From: Bacillus safensis
GTDB taxonomy: Bacteria; Bacillota; Bacilli; Bacillales; Bacillaceae
Assembly: GCA_030159235.1 (NCBI GenBank)
Contig: BSBG01000003.1
Location: 1 to 64,000, forward strand
DNA: 64,000 nt
Direction of reading: 5' to 3'
Shown here piece by piece: positions 44,499-54,020 of this stretch; position 1 is the stretch's first letter, and each line of letters begins with the position of its first letter. The position numbers and the translations under genes are program-made. A model generated the notes under the pieces. It saw nothing but the letters and a program-made list of their open reading frames with translations, had not been told where the DNA came from and searched no databases.

Positions 44499-44682
44499 GA
44501 ATCATGGTGCATGAGATCAGAAAAAAGACTCAAACTAAAAAAACAGATTCTTCTTCTTTTTTTGAATTCAAGAGGAAAAATATCATCTGAGAACACTTTA
44601 TGGTATGATGCTTTGTAGGACTTGTGTATAATCAATACGGGTTCATCTTGAGTTGTTTTTTTGAAAGGAGTCTTTTTTTAGA

Positions 44683-44925
44683 ATGTCACAATTAATGGGT
44701 ATCATTACAAGGCTGCAAAGTCTTCAAGAGACAGCGGAAGCTGCAAACGAGCCGGCACAGCGTTATTTCGAAGTGAACGGTGAAAAAATCTGTAGTGTTA
44801 AGTATTTCGAAAAGAATCAAACGTTTGAATTGACTGTTTTTCAACAAGGGGATAAGCCAAATACTTTCCCATTTGACAACATTGATATGATTTCGATTGA
44901 GATTTTTGAGCTTCTACAATCCTAA
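44683..44925 (+). CDS. ykuJ: YkuJ, conserved small protein
   Basis: An 80-aa soluble protein behind GAAAGGAGTCTTTTTTTAGA. It begins MSQLMGIITRLQSLQETAEA and has RYFEVNGEKICSVKYF and PFDNIDMISIEIFELLQ. The family is known structurally as a small alpha/beta fold (DUF1797) without an assigned function. Position after ykuI and before ykuK matches B. subtilis. Confidence 0.9.
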   Translation: MSQLMGIITRLQSLQETAEAANEPAQRYFEVNGEKICSVKYFEKNQTFELTVFQQGDKPNTFPFDNIDMISIEIFELLQS

Positions 44926-45069
44926 GCTGAATCGTATGAAATGTTTTTTCTGAGGATTCCTTCGTTTATTGCGGCAACATACATGTAACATCATAGATGA
45001 TGTACAAATGGAAGATGATCAATCAGCGCATTTTTCGGATAAGAGACCATTAAAAAGGAGTTCCTTTCT

Positions 45070-45585
45070 GTGAGTGATTCTTTTTTCTATAATCTTTCTG
45101 AAGATCATTTAGCGTTTTCTGATGTCGTCATGAGAATGAAAGACTTTATTCGAAAAGATCCTAGATCCGCCTATGTGTTATCCATTGGTACGGACTCTCA
45201 GGTCAATCAAAATGTCACAACATTTATGACTGCAATTCATCTTCACCGGATTGGCAAAGGGGCTTGGGGCTGTCTCACACAACAAGTGATCAGCAGGCCT
45301 GTGCAAAGTCTTAGAGAAAAAATTTCATTAGAGACAGCGTTTAGCCAAAAGGTATGTGCAGACATCCTTGAGGGGCCTTTAACAGAACTGATGGATTTGC
45401 TTCTTCCGTTTGTTGAGGAAGGGGCAGACCTTCGTTTTGAAGCCCATCTAGATATTGGCAAAAAAGGAAGTACGAAAGAGCTGATCCAGGAAATGACCGG
45501 AATGATCACAGCTATGGGAATTGAAGCAAAAATAAAACCCGACTCATATGCAGCATTTTGCTATGCCAATCGATACACAAAATAA
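45070..45585 (+). CDS. ykuK: YkuK, DUF458 family protein
   Basis: A 171-aa protein with GTG start behind AAAAAGGAGTTCCTTTCT. The DUF458 RNase H-like fold is suggested by YVLSIGTDSQVNQNVTTFMT, LTQQVISRPV and FEAHLDIGKKGSTKELIQEM, with conserved acidic residues at strand ends. It ends KPDSYAAFCYANRYTK. The function is unestablished. Confidence 0.88.
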   Translation: MSDSFFYNLSEDHLAFSDVVMRMKDFIRKDPRSAYVLSIGTDSQVNQNVTTFMTAIHLHRIGKGAWGCLTQQVISRPVQSLREKISLETAFSQKVCADILEGPLTELMDLLLPFVEEGADLRFEAHLDIGKKGSTKELIQEMTGMITAMGIEAKIKPDSYAAFCYANRYTK

Positions 45586-45608
45586 ATTCCGTCATTTTTC
45601 TCCAAACC

Positions 45609-45653
45609 TTGTCGAAACGTGCGGTTGACGATTCGATTCTAGTTCCTTATTCT
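45609..45653 (+). promoter_or_regulatory. Spo0A boxes and promoter of abbA
   Basis: TTGTCGAA (45609-45616) is a strong 0A box, and a second partial one (TTGACGA, 45624) overlaps the -35. TTGACG, 18 nt, TATTCT form a plausible sigma-A promoter. abbA is activated by Spo0A~P in B. subtilis. Confidence 0.65.
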
Positions 45654-45734
45654 AGCTGTATAGAGAGGAAGCAGACATTCAAAAGCCTGCTAATCAATAT
45701 AAAAGCATATATGAAACAGGGGGCCTGATGTTGA

Positions 45735-45926
45735 ATGAGCGTCATCGAAAATCGTTTTAATGAAGAAGAGAAAAAGCTATTATTAAACGTATTGCTGAAT
45801 CAGGAATATGCTGTCGAATTACTAAGCAGTGAGATCAATGATATAGAATGTGGAACAAAAAATGTCGACGACAATACGTATAAGCAATTGATCACATTGT
45901 ATGACAGAGTAAGGTTTGAGAATTAA
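45735..45926 (+). CDS. abbA: AbbA, antirepressor of AbrB
   Basis: A 63-aa helical protein that mimics DNA and binds AbrB to relieve repression at the start of sporulation. Hallmarks are NRFNEEEKKLLLNVLLNQEY, ELLSSEINDIECGTKNVDD and LYDRVRFEN. An acidic surface is expected. A terminator follows at 45948. Confidence 0.93.
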   Translation: MSVIENRFNEEEKKLLLNVLLNQEYAVELLSSEINDIECGTKNVDDNTYKQLITLYDRVRFEN

Positions 45927-45947
45927 TATTGGTTTAACATTCTATTA

Positions 45948-45976
45948 GATACTCGGGGGCTGAGTATCTTTTTTAT
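45948..45976 (+). terminator. abbA terminator
   Basis: GATACTC/GAGTATC stem followed by six T's. Confidence 0.8.
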
Positions 45977-46072
45977 GCAGAAAAAATCTTTCGACAAAAT
46001 TCGTTTTAGTTTATGCTTAATCATAAACGGGAATGTATGATTGATGATTGAGAGAAAAGGGGTCGAAGAAAC

Positions 46073-46516
46073 ATGATAGAGATAGAACCGGCTCAATTGC
46101 TTGAGTCAACTGTAGCCGAGCATATGATTGATGCAGATAAAGTGGCACATGTTCAAATTGGAAATAACCTAGAGCATGCTCTATTGGTCCTGACAAAAAC
46201 AGGATATACAGCCATACCGGTATTAGACGCTTCTTATCATCTACATGGGTTAATTGGAACGAATATGATTATGGATAAAATCTTTGGTTTAGAACGCATC
46301 GAATTCGAGAGGCTGGACCAGTTGAGGGTTGAAGAGGTCATGCTGACGGATATTCCGAGACTCAAAACGACAGATCCTGTGCTTAAAGGAGTTCATGCTG
46401 TGACGAATAACGGATTTGTTTGTGTAGAAAATGAGGAGAAAGTCTTTGAAGGAATTTTTACTCGACGTGTTGTATTAAAGCGCTTAAATGAGGTCATTCA
46501 TTCCGCAAAAAAATGA
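46073..46516 (+). CDS. darB: DarB (YkuL), CBS-domain c-di-AMP receptor
   Basis: A 147-aa protein of two CBS motifs (about 15-75 and 85-140), the same length as B. subtilis DarB. Recognisable segments are VAEHMIDADKVAHVQIGNNL, GYTAIPVLDASYHLHGLIG and TNNGFVCVENEEKVFEGIFT. Without c-di-AMP it stimulates the (p)ppGpp synthetase Rel and pyruvate carboxylase; c-di-AMP releases it. RBS AAAGGGG, and ccpC follows. Confidence 0.9.
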   Translation: MIEIEPAQLLESTVAEHMIDADKVAHVQIGNNLEHALLVLTKTGYTAIPVLDASYHLHGLIGTNMIMDKIFGLERIEFERLDQLRVEEVMLTDIPRLKTTDPVLKGVHAVTNNGFVCVENEEKVFEGIFTRRVVLKRLNEVIHSAKK

Positions 46517-46542
46517 GCTGCTGCCCAGCTTATTTTTTTTGC
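46512..46542 (+). terminator. darB terminator
   Basis: TGAGCTG/CAGCTTA stem followed by eight T's. Confidence 0.7.
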
Positions 46543-46612
46543 CTTCATAAGTTAAAATTTATATAATGACCATATAGAATAAGGAAAACTTATAGAGGGA
46601 AAGGGGACGCCC

Positions 46613-47494
46613 ATGCAGCTTCAGGAGTTACATATGCTTGTTGTGCTAAGTGAAGAATTGAATATGAGAAAGGCTTCGGAGCGGCTCTTTGTCTCTCAGC
46701 CTGCTTTATCTCAAAGATTGCAGACAATTGAAAAGGAATGGGGAACCAAAATCTTTTTTCGTTCACAAAAAGGGCTGACCGTGACTTCAGCAGGTGAACA
46801 GATTATCCAATTTGCAAAAGAGGTGACGGTTGAGCAGGACCGTGTGAGAGAACGAATCGATGAACTTGAGGGAGATATTCACGGCACACTCAAGCTTGCC
46901 GTTGCGTCCATTATTGGACAGCACTGGCTGCCAAAGGTGTTAAAGCGGTATGTTGAAAAATATCCAAATGCCAAGGTGTCACTTGTGACCGGCTGGAGCA
47001 GTGAAATGCTCAAAAGCTTATATGAAGACCACGTGCACATAGGAATCATTCGCGGGAACCCTGATTGGAAGGGGACAAAGGAATACTTGATGACAGATCA
47101 TTTATATTTAGTCGATTCCGTGATCAAGGACGTGGATGAATTAATTGAGACGGAGCGGCCGTTTATCCAATTTAAAAGCGACAGCACTTATTATCAGGAA
47201 ATTCAGCACTGGTGGCATCAAAAATTTAAAGTGTCTCCAAAGCAGACGATTCTCGTGGACCAAATTGAAACATGTAAACAAATGGCCTATCACGGCATCG
47301 GCTATGCCATTTTGCCTTCTGTTACCTTATATGACCACGAAAAAAGTGTCCATAAAACACCGCTTGTTGACGTGAATGGAGAGCAAATTGGACGCGATAC
47401 TTGGCTCTTAGGCTATGAAGCGTCTTTTCAGTTAAAACAAGTGCAAGCATTTGTCGGTGTAGTCAAAGAAATGCTTGAAAGTGATGCGGTGTAA
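46613..47494 (+). CDS. ccpC: CcpC, LysR-type regulator of citrate-cycle genes
   Basis: A 293-aa LysR regulator that represses citZ and citB in B. subtilis and responds to citrate. The RBS is AAAGGGGACGCCC. The winged HTH is at 1-60 (LHMLVVLSEELNMRKASERL, SQPALSQRLQTIEKEWG). The effector domain starts at about 88 (GTLKLAVASIIGQHWLPKVL), with QTILVDQIETCKQMAYHGIG. Followed by an AGCCC/GGGCT terminator. Confidence 0.93.
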   Translation: MQLQELHMLVVLSEELNMRKASERLFVSQPALSQRLQTIEKEWGTKIFFRSQKGLTVTSAGEQIIQFAKEVTVEQDRVRERIDELEGDIHGTLKLAVASIIGQHWLPKVLKRYVEKYPNAKVSLVTGWSSEMLKSLYEDHVHIGIIRGNPDWKGTKEYLMTDHLYLVDSVIKDVDELIETERPFIQFKSDSTYYQEIQHWWHQKFKVSPKQTILVDQIETCKQMAYHGIGYAILPSVTLYDHEKSVHKTPLVDVNGEQIGRDTWLLGYEASFQLKQVQAFVGVVKEMLESDAV

Positions 47495-47569
47495 AGCCCC
47501 TGCTATGAAAAAAGGGCTATTTTTAGGGTGAGTGTTGCCCTTGATTTCAAAGAGAGGAATGCTGACCTT

Positions 47570-47937
47570 TTGAGAATTAAACATTTCATCAAAATCAACA
47601 AACCGACATGGGGAGATGATTTACGAGCGAGATGGCGTGAACGTTTTGCTAGTCATCTATCTAACAAAGAACAAAAAGAGCTTGGGATAGATGACTTTCT
47701 ATGGCATTTATGCAGCAATCAAAGCATAAATGCACCATTTTTTATCAATTTGTGGATGAAGCGTATCTTTTTGAAAACGCTAGTTCACTTTCAATGAATG
47801 ATTTACCATACCAATATGGTCATATGGATTATAGCGATATGTATGTCATGGATTGGCATGAAAAATGGACATTTGTGATGACGCATGAAGCGGATTTTGG
47901 TCCATATTTTATTCAAATAGATGAAACGAACGAATGA
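47570..47937 (+). pseudogene. DUF4275 protein, frameshifted
   Basis: The first frame gives INKPTWGDDLRARWRERFAS and DDFLWHLCSNQ. The second, one frame over, gives KHKCTIFYQFVDEAYLFENA, YVMDWHEKWTFVMTHEADFG and PYFIQID. Joined at about 47720, in an A-run reading CAAAG, they form one DUF4275-type protein of about 120 residues. Loss of one A explains the break. It may be a pseudogene, a sequencing error, or phase variation. The terminator at 47964-48004 is intact. Confidence 0.72.
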
Positions 47938-47963
47938 TCAAGTCGCATGAACTCTTCAATTTA

Positions 47964-48004
47964 AAAAACCCGCCTTCCAGTTGGAATCAGCGGGTTTTTT
48001 ATTT
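47964..48004 (+). terminator. Terminator after the DUF4275 gene
   Basis: AAACCCGC/GCGGGTTT stem followed by T's. Confidence 0.82.
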
Positions 48005-48050
48005 GGTTATGCTGATCTTGGTCAATGTCTTTTCATAAAACATTTGACAA

Positions 48051-48102
48051 TGAAAATCATTATCATTTAAAGTGTACATATAATAATTGAAAATGATTAT
48101 CA
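48051..48102 (+). promoter_or_regulatory. Two Fur boxes before ykuNOP
   Basis: TGAAAATCATTATCA (48051-48065) and TGAAAATGATTATCA (48088-48102) each match the 15-bp Fur consensus at 14 of 15 positions. A TATAAT lies between them at 48079. B. subtilis ykuNOP is Fur-repressed. Confidence 0.9.
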
Positions 48103-48123
48103 TTTAGATGAGGTGACCGATAG

Positions 48124-48600
48124 ATGAAAGCACTAATTGCATTTGCGAGTATGTCTGGAAATACGGAAGATATGGCAGCGATCTTAAAGCAAACACTTGA
48201 AGGAAAAGGGATAGATACTGAGATGAAGGAATTTGATGATACGAACGCAGAGGACCTTTCCTCATACGATTACATATTCATTGGTTCTTATACATGGGGT
48301 GATGGAGATTTGCCTTATGAAGCAGAGGATTTTTATGAAGAGGTCTCTACTCTTGAACTTAGTCACTTGAAAGCAGCTGTGTTCGGATCTGGTGATTACA
48401 GTTATCCGAAGTTTTGCGAGGCCGTCCATACATTTCATGACATGCTGAAATCAACAGGTGCATCTGTTTTTCCTGAAACATTAAAAATGGAGCTTGCGCC
48501 GGATACAGATGAAGATGTGGCATGCTGTCAGGAATTTGCTGTGAGCTTTTTAACGTGGGCCACTTTGTCTGAGAAACGAGTTGAAAATCATGTTTCATAA
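48124..48600 (+). CDS. ykuN: YkuN, short-chain flavodoxin
   Basis: A 158-aa flavodoxin. The FMN phosphate loop is FASMSGNTEDMA. Ring-stacking regions are [20 protein letters not shown] and GSGDYSYPKFCEAV. It replaces ferredoxin when iron is short and can donate electrons to fatty-acid desaturase and cytochromes P450 in B. subtilis. Fur boxes precede it. Its last codons overlap the start of ykuO. Confidence 0.94.
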   Translation: MKALIAFASMSGNTEDMAAILKQTLEGKGIDTEMKEFDDTNAEDLSSYDYIFIGSYTWGDGDLPYEAEDFYEEVSTLELSHLKAAVFGSGDYSYPKFCEAVHTFHDMLKSTGASVFPETLKMELAPDTDEDVACCQEFAVSFLTWATLSEKRVENHVS

Positions 48601-49483
48601 AGGAGCGACGGCTGTTGCAGCATCTAAAAGTGGTGGATACTTTGTTGCTGTAAAACGTGAAGGTATTTTTCACTATAGTGTGGAAAGCGGGTGGCAGCAG
48701 CTGTTTAAGCTTAAGCATAAAATTCATGCCATCAGCTATATTGGCCCTTATTTATTCGGTGTTGGTGAAAATGGCACAGTGATTAGATCAGGAGATGAAG
48801 GCCATACATGGGCGTTATCTTCATTTCCAACAAATGCAGTTGTTTGGTCTATTTCAGGACGCAAAGATGGGTTTGTTTGTGCACATGGAAAACATAGTAT
48901 TTATGTGTCAAATGATTTCGGAATTTCCTGGGAAATTATGAAGCCATTTGCTCATGTGAATCATCCGCCAGTCATTCGTTCTTTATGTGTTGCAGGTAAT
49001 CACCTTTATATTGGAACCCAGATTCATGAGGTTCACGGAGGAATATGGGTGTATGACTTGCAAACTGAACAGATTTTTCTTTTAAACAGAGAGGAGCACC
49101 GGATGACAGCTTCTATGCTGCTCTGTCAGGAACATCTTCTTGTTTGTGCACTAGGTTCAAAAAAAGGCAAAAAAGGATCTGTTCAAATTTTAGATTTACA
49201 TACAAATATGCTGCATGATATTCAATCGCAGGCCTTTGCTAGAGAAGAATCATTTTTGGATGTGTCAGAGGATAATGGCATTGTGTATGTGACGACATCA
49301 CAAGACGAACACGGATTTTCTAAAGTGTATCAGCTTGATATTGAGCAAAAAGAGCTCAAATGGTTTGATACGATCAAAGGACACGGTTTTCGTGTAGCCA
49401 ATCAAAATGAAAACTTTTTCTGTGCGGGTTTATATGAAAGTAAGTTTGTCAGGCCATATGAGGAGCCAGCATTGATTCATTGA
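48590..49483 (+). CDS. ykuO: YkuO, beta-propeller-like protein between two flavodoxins
   Basis: A 297-aa protein; ATG 48590 lies inside the end of ykuN. Repeated BNR/WD-like elements are visible (ENGTVIRSGDEGHTWALSSF, KHSIYVSNDFGISWEIM, GGIWVYDLQTEQIF), consistent with a beta propeller. No signal peptide. The function is unknown. Being in the iron-regulated ykuNOP operon suggests a role linked to flavodoxin use. Confidence 0.88.
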   Translation: MFHKGATAVAASKSGGYFVAVKREGIFHYSVESGWQQLFKLKHKIHAISYIGPYLFGVGENGTVIRSGDEGHTWALSSFPTNAVVWSISGRKDGFVCAHGKHSIYVSNDFGISWEIMKPFAHVNHPPVIRSLCVAGNHLYIGTQIHEVHGGIWVYDLQTEQIFLLNREEHRMTASMLLCQEHLLVCALGSKKGKKGSVQILDLHTNMLHDIQSQAFAREESFLDVSEDNGIVYVTTSQDEHGFSKVYQLDIEQKELKWFDTIKGHGFRVANQNENFFCAGLYESKFVRPYEEPALIH

Positions 49484-49508
49484 TAAGGATGATAAGGAGG
49501 AAGGAAAA

Positions 49509-49967
49509 GTGACAGAAAAGGTGTTATTGGTGTATGCCACGATGTCTGGGAATACAGAAGCGATGGCAGATTTAATTGAAAAAGGTTTAACGGAAGCAGG
49601 TGCTAGTGTGGACCGGCATGAAGCGATGGATATTGATGCCGAGCTGCTCAATGATTACTCCCACATTATGTTAGGTGCGTATACATGGGGAGATGGCGAT
49701 CTTCCAGATGATTTTATTGATTTATATGAAGATATGGAGGAGCTTGATTTAACCGGTAAAGCATTTGCTGTTTTCGGTTCAGGCGATACATCTTACGAGC
49801 ATTTTTGCGGAGCTGTTGACCTAATCGAAGAAAAAGTGAAGGAGCTTGGCGGGGATATTGTCCTGCCATCAGTTAAGATTGAGCTGAATCCAGAAGGAGA
49901 TGAAGAAGACGAATTGATTTCTTTTGGCAAACAATTTGTTCATCTTCACCAGCAAGAAGCGGGGTAA
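49509..49967 (+). CDS. ykuP: YkuP, short-chain flavodoxin
   Basis: A 152-aa flavodoxin; the GTG start has AAGGAGGAAGGAAAA. FMN loops are [39 protein letters not shown] and [16 protein letters not shown] second iron-independent electron carrier paralogous to YkuN. Third gene of the Fur-controlled operon. Confidence 0.94.
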   Translation: MTEKVLLVYATMSGNTEAMADLIEKGLTEAGASVDRHEAMDIDAELLNDYSHIMLGAYTWGDGDLPDDFIDLYEDMEELDLTGKAFAVFGSGDTSYEHFCGAVDLIEEKVKELGGDIVLPSVKIELNPEGDEEDELISFGKQFVHLHQQEAG

Positions 49968-50076
49968 ACGGTCCCGCTTGTTTTATTTTCCATTGAGGAG
50001 ATCACTCTTTCACTTGTCATTAAAACTCTCCTTTGGTACAGTAATGAAGTATAAATTAAGAGGAGGACATACATAC

Positions 50077-50787
50077 ATGAAACAAATGGACGCTAATGAA
50101 ATTATTTCATTTATTCAAAATAGTACAAAATCAACACCTGTCAAAGTCTATCTCAAAGGTGACTTAGAAGGCATTGAGTTTGGTGAACAAGCAAAAACGT
50201 TCATCACAGGAAATACGGGTGTTGTTTTCGGTGAGTGGAGCGAAATTCAAGAAGCTCTAGCATCAAACAAAGACAAAATTGAAGATGCTGTCGTGGAAAA
50301 TGACCGCCGTAACTCTGCTATTCCGATGTTAGATTTAAAAAATATTAAAGCACGTATTGAGCCGGGTGCAATCATTCGTGACCAAGTTGAAATCGGTGAT
50401 AATGCAGTCATTATGATGGGTGCTTCAATTAATATCGGTTCTGTGATTGGCGAAGGTACGATGATTGACATGAACGTGGTGCTTGGTGGCCGCGCAACAG
50501 TAGGTAAGAACTGTCATATCGGTGCTGGATCTGTTCTTGCAGGTGTCATTGAGCCGCCGTCTGCTAAACCCGTTGTTGTAGAAGATGATGTTGTCATCGG
50601 TGCGAACGCTGTTGTTCTAGAAGGCGTGACAATTGGTAAAGGAGCAGTAGTAGCTGCCGGTGCGATCGTTGTGAACGATGTGGAGCCTTACACAGTTGTA
50701 GCAGGTACACCTGCAAAGAAAATCAAAGACATTGACGAAAAAACAAAAGGTAAGACTGAAATCAAGCAAGAGCTGCGTCAGCTTTAA
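50077..50787 (+). CDS. dapH: DapH, tetrahydrodipicolinate N-acetyltransferase
   Basis: A 236-aa enzyme of the acetylase lysine/DAP pathway. ATG 50077 follows AGAGGAGGACATACATAC; the longer frame from 49924 crosses the ykuP end. The left-handed beta-helix hexapeptide repeats start at [20 protein letters not shown] and include [20 protein letters not shown]. It acetylates tetrahydrodipicolinate. dapL follows after 81 nt. Confidence 0.95.
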   Translation: MKQMDANEIISFIQNSTKSTPVKVYLKGDLEGIEFGEQAKTFITGNTGVVFGEWSEIQEALASNKDKIEDAVVENDRRNSAIPMLDLKNIKARIEPGAIIRDQVEIGDNAVIMMGASINIGSVIGEGTMIDMNVVLGGRATVGKNCHIGAGSVLAGVIEPPSAKPVVVEDDVVIGANAVVLEGVTIGKGAVVAAGAIVVNDVEPYTVVAGTPAKKIKDIDEKTKGKTEIKQELRQL

Positions 50788-50868
50788 TTCATATCATTCG
50801 TAGCTGCAGACATAGACGTGGATATATATCCACGTCTTATTCGTATAGAGGAAAGGAAGCGAGTTCAC

Positions 50869-51999
50869 TTGTTAAATCATGAGCAATTAATATCCATTCG
50901 AAGAGATTTACACCAAATCCCTGAGCTTGGTTTCCAAGAATTTAAAACACAAGCGTATCTCATGAAGCATCTTGACGTCTATTCAAAAGATCGAGTTGAG
51001 ATTGAAACGTGGCGAACTGGACTTTTTGTAAAAGTGAAGGGAACGAATCCAACGCGTGTATTTGCTTATCGTGCAGATATGGATGGACTGTCTATTCCTG
51101 AAGATACAGGGTATCCATTTCAATCTGTGCACGAAGGGAAGATGCATGCATGTGGGCATGACCTTCATATGACCATTGCACTTGGTATCATTGATCATTT
51201 CGTTCATGCGCCGATCAAAGAAGATGTATTATTTATTTTCCAGCCAGCAGAAGAAGGTCCAGGCGGGGCTGAACCGATGCTGGCAAGTGATGTTCTTAAA
51301 AAATGGACGCCAGACTTTATTACAGCGCTGCATATCGCACCTGAATATCCTGTCGGAACCATTGCTACAAAGCCCGGCCTATTATTTGCCAATACGAGTG
51401 AGCTTGTCATCGATCTTGAAGGAAAAGGCGGACATGCTGCTTATCCTCATTTAGCGAATGATATGGTTGTTGCTGCAAGTGCACTTGTAGGTCAGCTGCA
51501 ATCGGTCATTTCGCGTAATGTCGATCCTCTTGATAGTGCGGTTATTACGGTCGGCACGATTACCGGCGGGACGGCTCAAAATATCATTGCTCAGCATGCA
51601 AAGCTAGACGGTACCATTCGCACGCTTTCAGCAGAGTCTATGGAAAAGGTGAGAAAGCGAATTGAAGCACTTGCAAAAGGGATTGAAATTGGCTACGAAT
51701 GCAAGGCAACCGTTCGGTACCCTTCATCTTATTACGGAGTAGACAATTCAAAGGATTTGACTGAGGAATTTATGTCGTATGTAGCCGAAGAAGGACTTGC
51801 GAATGTGATTGAATGCAGAGAAGCCATGACAGGAGAAGATTTTGGCTACATGCTGAAAAAATACCCTGGCTTCATGTTTTGGTTAGGGGTTGATTCAGAA
51901 TACGGGTTGCACCATGCAAAACTCAAGCCAGATGAAAATGCGATTGAAACAGCTGTGAACGTCATGACGGCTTATTTTAAAAAGCAAGCAGGTGAATGA
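50869..51999 (+). CDS. dapL: DapL, N-acetyl-diaminopimelate deacetylase
   Basis: A 376-aa M20-family amidohydrolase. TTG 50869 is chosen by the AGAGGAAAGGAAG upstream and by length. Motifs are [18 protein letters not shown], the metal site [36 protein letters not shown], and [19 protein letters not shown]. It removes acetate to give LL-diaminopimelate for lysine and the cell wall. Its stop overlaps no gene; ykuS follows after 50 nt. Confidence 0.95.
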   Translation: MLNHEQLISIRRDLHQIPELGFQEFKTQAYLMKHLDVYSKDRVEIETWRTGLFVKVKGTNPTRVFAYRADMDGLSIPEDTGYPFQSVHEGKMHACGHDLHMTIALGIIDHFVHAPIKEDVLFIFQPAEEGPGGAEPMLASDVLKKWTPDFITALHIAPEYPVGTIATKPGLLFANTSELVIDLEGKGGHAAYPHLANDMVVAASALVGQLQSVISRNVDPLDSAVITVGTITGGTAQNIIAQHAKLDGTIRTLSAESMEKVRKRIEALAKGIEIGYECKATVRYPSSYYGVDNSKDLTEEFMSYVAEEGLANVIECREAMTGEDFGYMLKKYPGFMFWLGVDSEYGLHHAKLKPDENAIETAVNVMTAYFKKQAGE

Positions 52000-52049
52000 A
52001 TAATCGAGCTGCCTCCTGTACACCTTATGAACAGGAGGTGTTTTTGATT

Positions 52050-52292
52050 ATGACAAGAATTGGTGTAGAACCATCTTTATCCGATGTAGAAGAACTATTG
52101 AAGCAAAAAGGGTATGACGTCGTACGTATTCAAAATGAACAGCAAATGGATCAGTGTGACTGCTATGTCGTCACTGGACTAGATTCAAATGTTCTTGGCA
52201 TTTCAGACACAACGACAAAAGCATCTATTATTACAGCATCAGGTATGACGGCTGATGAAATTTGTCAAGAAGTAGAACAGCGTGTTCAATAA
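52050..52292 (+). CDS. ykuS: YkuS, UPF0180 family protein
   Basis: An 80-aa protein. ATG 52050 has ACAGGAGGTGTTTTTGATT upstream. It begins MTRIGVEPSLSDVEELLKQK and has CDCYVVTGLDSNVLGISDT and TASGMTADEICQEVEQR. UPF0180 has no assigned function. Co-directional with dapH-dapL and probably co-transcribed. Confidence 0.9.
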   Translation: MTRIGVEPSLSDVEELLKQKGYDVVRIQNEQQMDQCDCYVVTGLDSNVLGISDTTTKASIITASGMTADEICQEVEQRVQ

Positions 52293-52298
52293 AACAAG

Positions 52299-52334
52299 AA
52301 AAAGAACCGGTAGATTATGATCCCGGTTCTTTTT
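52299..52334. terminator. Bidirectional terminator between ykuS and ykuT
   Basis: AAAAAGAACCGG/CCGGTTCTTTTT stem with A- and T-tracts. The ykuT stop codon lies within it. Confidence 0.85.
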
Positions 52335-53127
52335 GCTCTTTTTCTATATCAATTACTTCTTTCATTTTTTTGCGCAAGATTCGTTCTACCCGCCATTGCT
52401 CCATTGTTTCGGTTTTCGCTATGATGCGCAGCACAAGGGAAGAGGAACCGAATGCCTCCACACCGACCACTTGAGGACCTTCGATAATTTGAGGAGTTTC
52501 TTCCCGTACCTCATCACAGGCAGCTTGAAGGGCTGTGATCATCTGATCCACATTTTCCTCTGGAGACAGCTCAATATCAACGAGTGCCTGCATGGTCCCT
52601 CTTGAATGATTGCTAACATTCAGTATGCTTCGATTTGGAATGAAATGAAGGGTGCCGTCAAAGCTTCGAAGCTGTGTGGTTCTCAGCCCAATTTGTTCGA
52701 CAATCCCATCAAAGCCAGCGACTGTTATATACTCTCCTACATCAAATTGTTTTTCCAATAATATAAAGAATCCGGTCACAATGTCGCTTACTAACCCCTG
52801 AGCACCAAAACCGATCGCAAGTCCGACAACGCCAGCACCAGCAAGCAAAGCGGTCGGGTTGTAATGAAATAAGTCGAGGATCATGACAACTAGAATAAAA
52901 ATTAATAAGTAGGCGAAAATATTTAACGTCAGACTTTGCAGCGTCTGAGCTCTAGATAAAGAGACCTCGTGTTTTTCAGAGAATGTTGAATAGGCGCGCT
53001 TAATCATCTTGTTTCCTATAGCTCTGATGATAAAGTAAATGACAAAAATAGCGATAAGCTTTAGCAAAATCATACTGCTATTGATGATAATGGAAAACCA
53101 ATCTACGTGTTGAAATGCTTTCATCAT
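52315..53127 (-). CDS. ykuT: YkuT, MscS-type mechanosensitive channel
   Basis: A 270-aa channel. ATG 53127 is preferred over TTG 53133 because of spacing to GAAAGG. Three membrane helices lie in residues 1-110, the last being the Gly/Ala-rich pore helix [20 protein letters not shown]. The MscS beta-domain follows ([40 protein letters not shown]). It releases solutes on hypo-osmotic shock and is sigma-B-related in B. subtilis. Confidence 0.92.
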   Translation of the reverse strand: MMKAFQHVDWFSIIINSSMILLKLIAIFVIYFIIRAIGNKMIKRAYSTFSEKHEVSLSRAQTLQSLTLNIFAYLLIFILVVMILDLFHYNPTALLAGAGVVGLAIGFGAQGLVSDIVTGFFILLEKQFDVGEYITVAGFDGIVEQIGLRTTQLRSFDGTLHFIPNRSILNVSNHSRGTMQALVDIELSPEENVDQMITALQAACDEVREETPQIIEGPQVVGVEAFGSSSLVLRIIAKTETMEQWRVERILRKKMKEVIDIEKEQKEPGS

Positions 53128-53260
53128 CTTCAAAACCTTTCTATGTATGCTCTAAAAGAGAAGCTAATCATTTGTTCCCTTATGCAAGTCATGTTAAACT
53201 TTTGTTAGATGCATCAAGAGATTGTGACAAATCGTTAATTAAATTTATTATTAATTAATA

Positions 53261-53289
53261 TTGACTAAAAATCGCATAAGTATTATAAT
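53261..53289 (+). promoter_or_regulatory. Promoter of ahpA with a structured leader
   Basis: TTGACT (53261-53266), 17 nt, TATAAT (53284-53289). The ~100-nt leader holds AATGAGAAT/ATTCTCATT and TATACAG/CTGTATA hairpins ahead of GGAGGG. Confidence 0.75.
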
Positions 53290-53395
53290 TGTAATTGTGA
53301 AGTTATTAACTAAATGAGAATTTTAAGTTTTGATTCTCATTTTATATACAGCTAAGAAGCCTGTATAAAGATATTATTTTTGGAGGGATTTACAT

Positions 53396-53938
53396 ATGGC
53401 AGAGCGTTTTGTAGGAAAACAAGCTCCACGTTTTGAAATGGAAGCAGTACTTGCTAACAAGGAATTTGGTAAAGTAAGTTTAGAGGAAAACATGAAGAAT
53501 GACAAATGGACAGTACTTTTCTTCTATCCAATGGATTTCACATTTGTTTGCCCAACTGAAATTACAGCAATGAGCGATCGTTATGATGAATTCGAAGATT
53601 TAGATGCAGAAATTATCGGTGTATCTACTGATACAATCCATACGCATCTTGCTTGGATTAATACAGACCGTAAAGACAATGGTCTAGGTGAATTAAAATA
53701 CCCGCTAGCTGCTGATACAAACCATACAGTATCTAGAGAATACGGCGTTTTAATTGAAGAAGAAGGAATTGCACTTCGCGGTCTATACATCATTAACCCA
53801 GAAGGCGAACTTCAATATCAAACTGTATTCCACAACAATATCGGTCGTGATGTAGATGAGACATTACGTGTTCTTCAAGCATTACAAACTGGTGGACTTT
53901 GCCCAGCGAACTGGAAGCCTGGTCAAAAAACACTTTAA
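53396..53938 (+). CDS. ahpA: AhpA (YkuU), typical 2-Cys peroxiredoxin
   Basis: A 180-aa peroxidase behind TTGGAGGGATTTACAT. The peroxidatic Cys52 is in YPMDFTFVCPTEITAMSD and the resolving Cys169 in GGLCPANW. B. subtilis YkuU was renamed AhpA and is expressed in biofilms. ykuV (a thioredoxin-like protein) follows after a small GGTCTAAC/GTTAGACC hairpin (53960-53986). Confidence 0.93.
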   Translation: MAERFVGKQAPRFEMEAVLANKEFGKVSLEENMKNDKWTVLFFYPMDFTFVCPTEITAMSDRYDEFEDLDAEIIGVSTDTIHTHLAWINTDRKDNGLGELKYPLAADTNHTVSREYGVLIEEEGIALRGLYIINPEGELQYQTVFHNNIGRDVDETLRVLQALQTGGLCPANWKPGQKTL

Positions 53939-53959
53939 TGGATAGCTGAAGAAACAGGA

Positions 53960-53986
53960 GGGTCTAACTGATGTTAGACCTTTTTG
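53960..53986 (+). terminator. Hairpin between ahpA and ykuV
   Basis: GGTCTAAC/GTTAGACC stem with a 4-nt loop and TTTTT. Confidence 0.8.
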
Positions 53987-54020
53987 TTTCGACACATACA
54001 ATGGATGGAGGCGCTTCATA

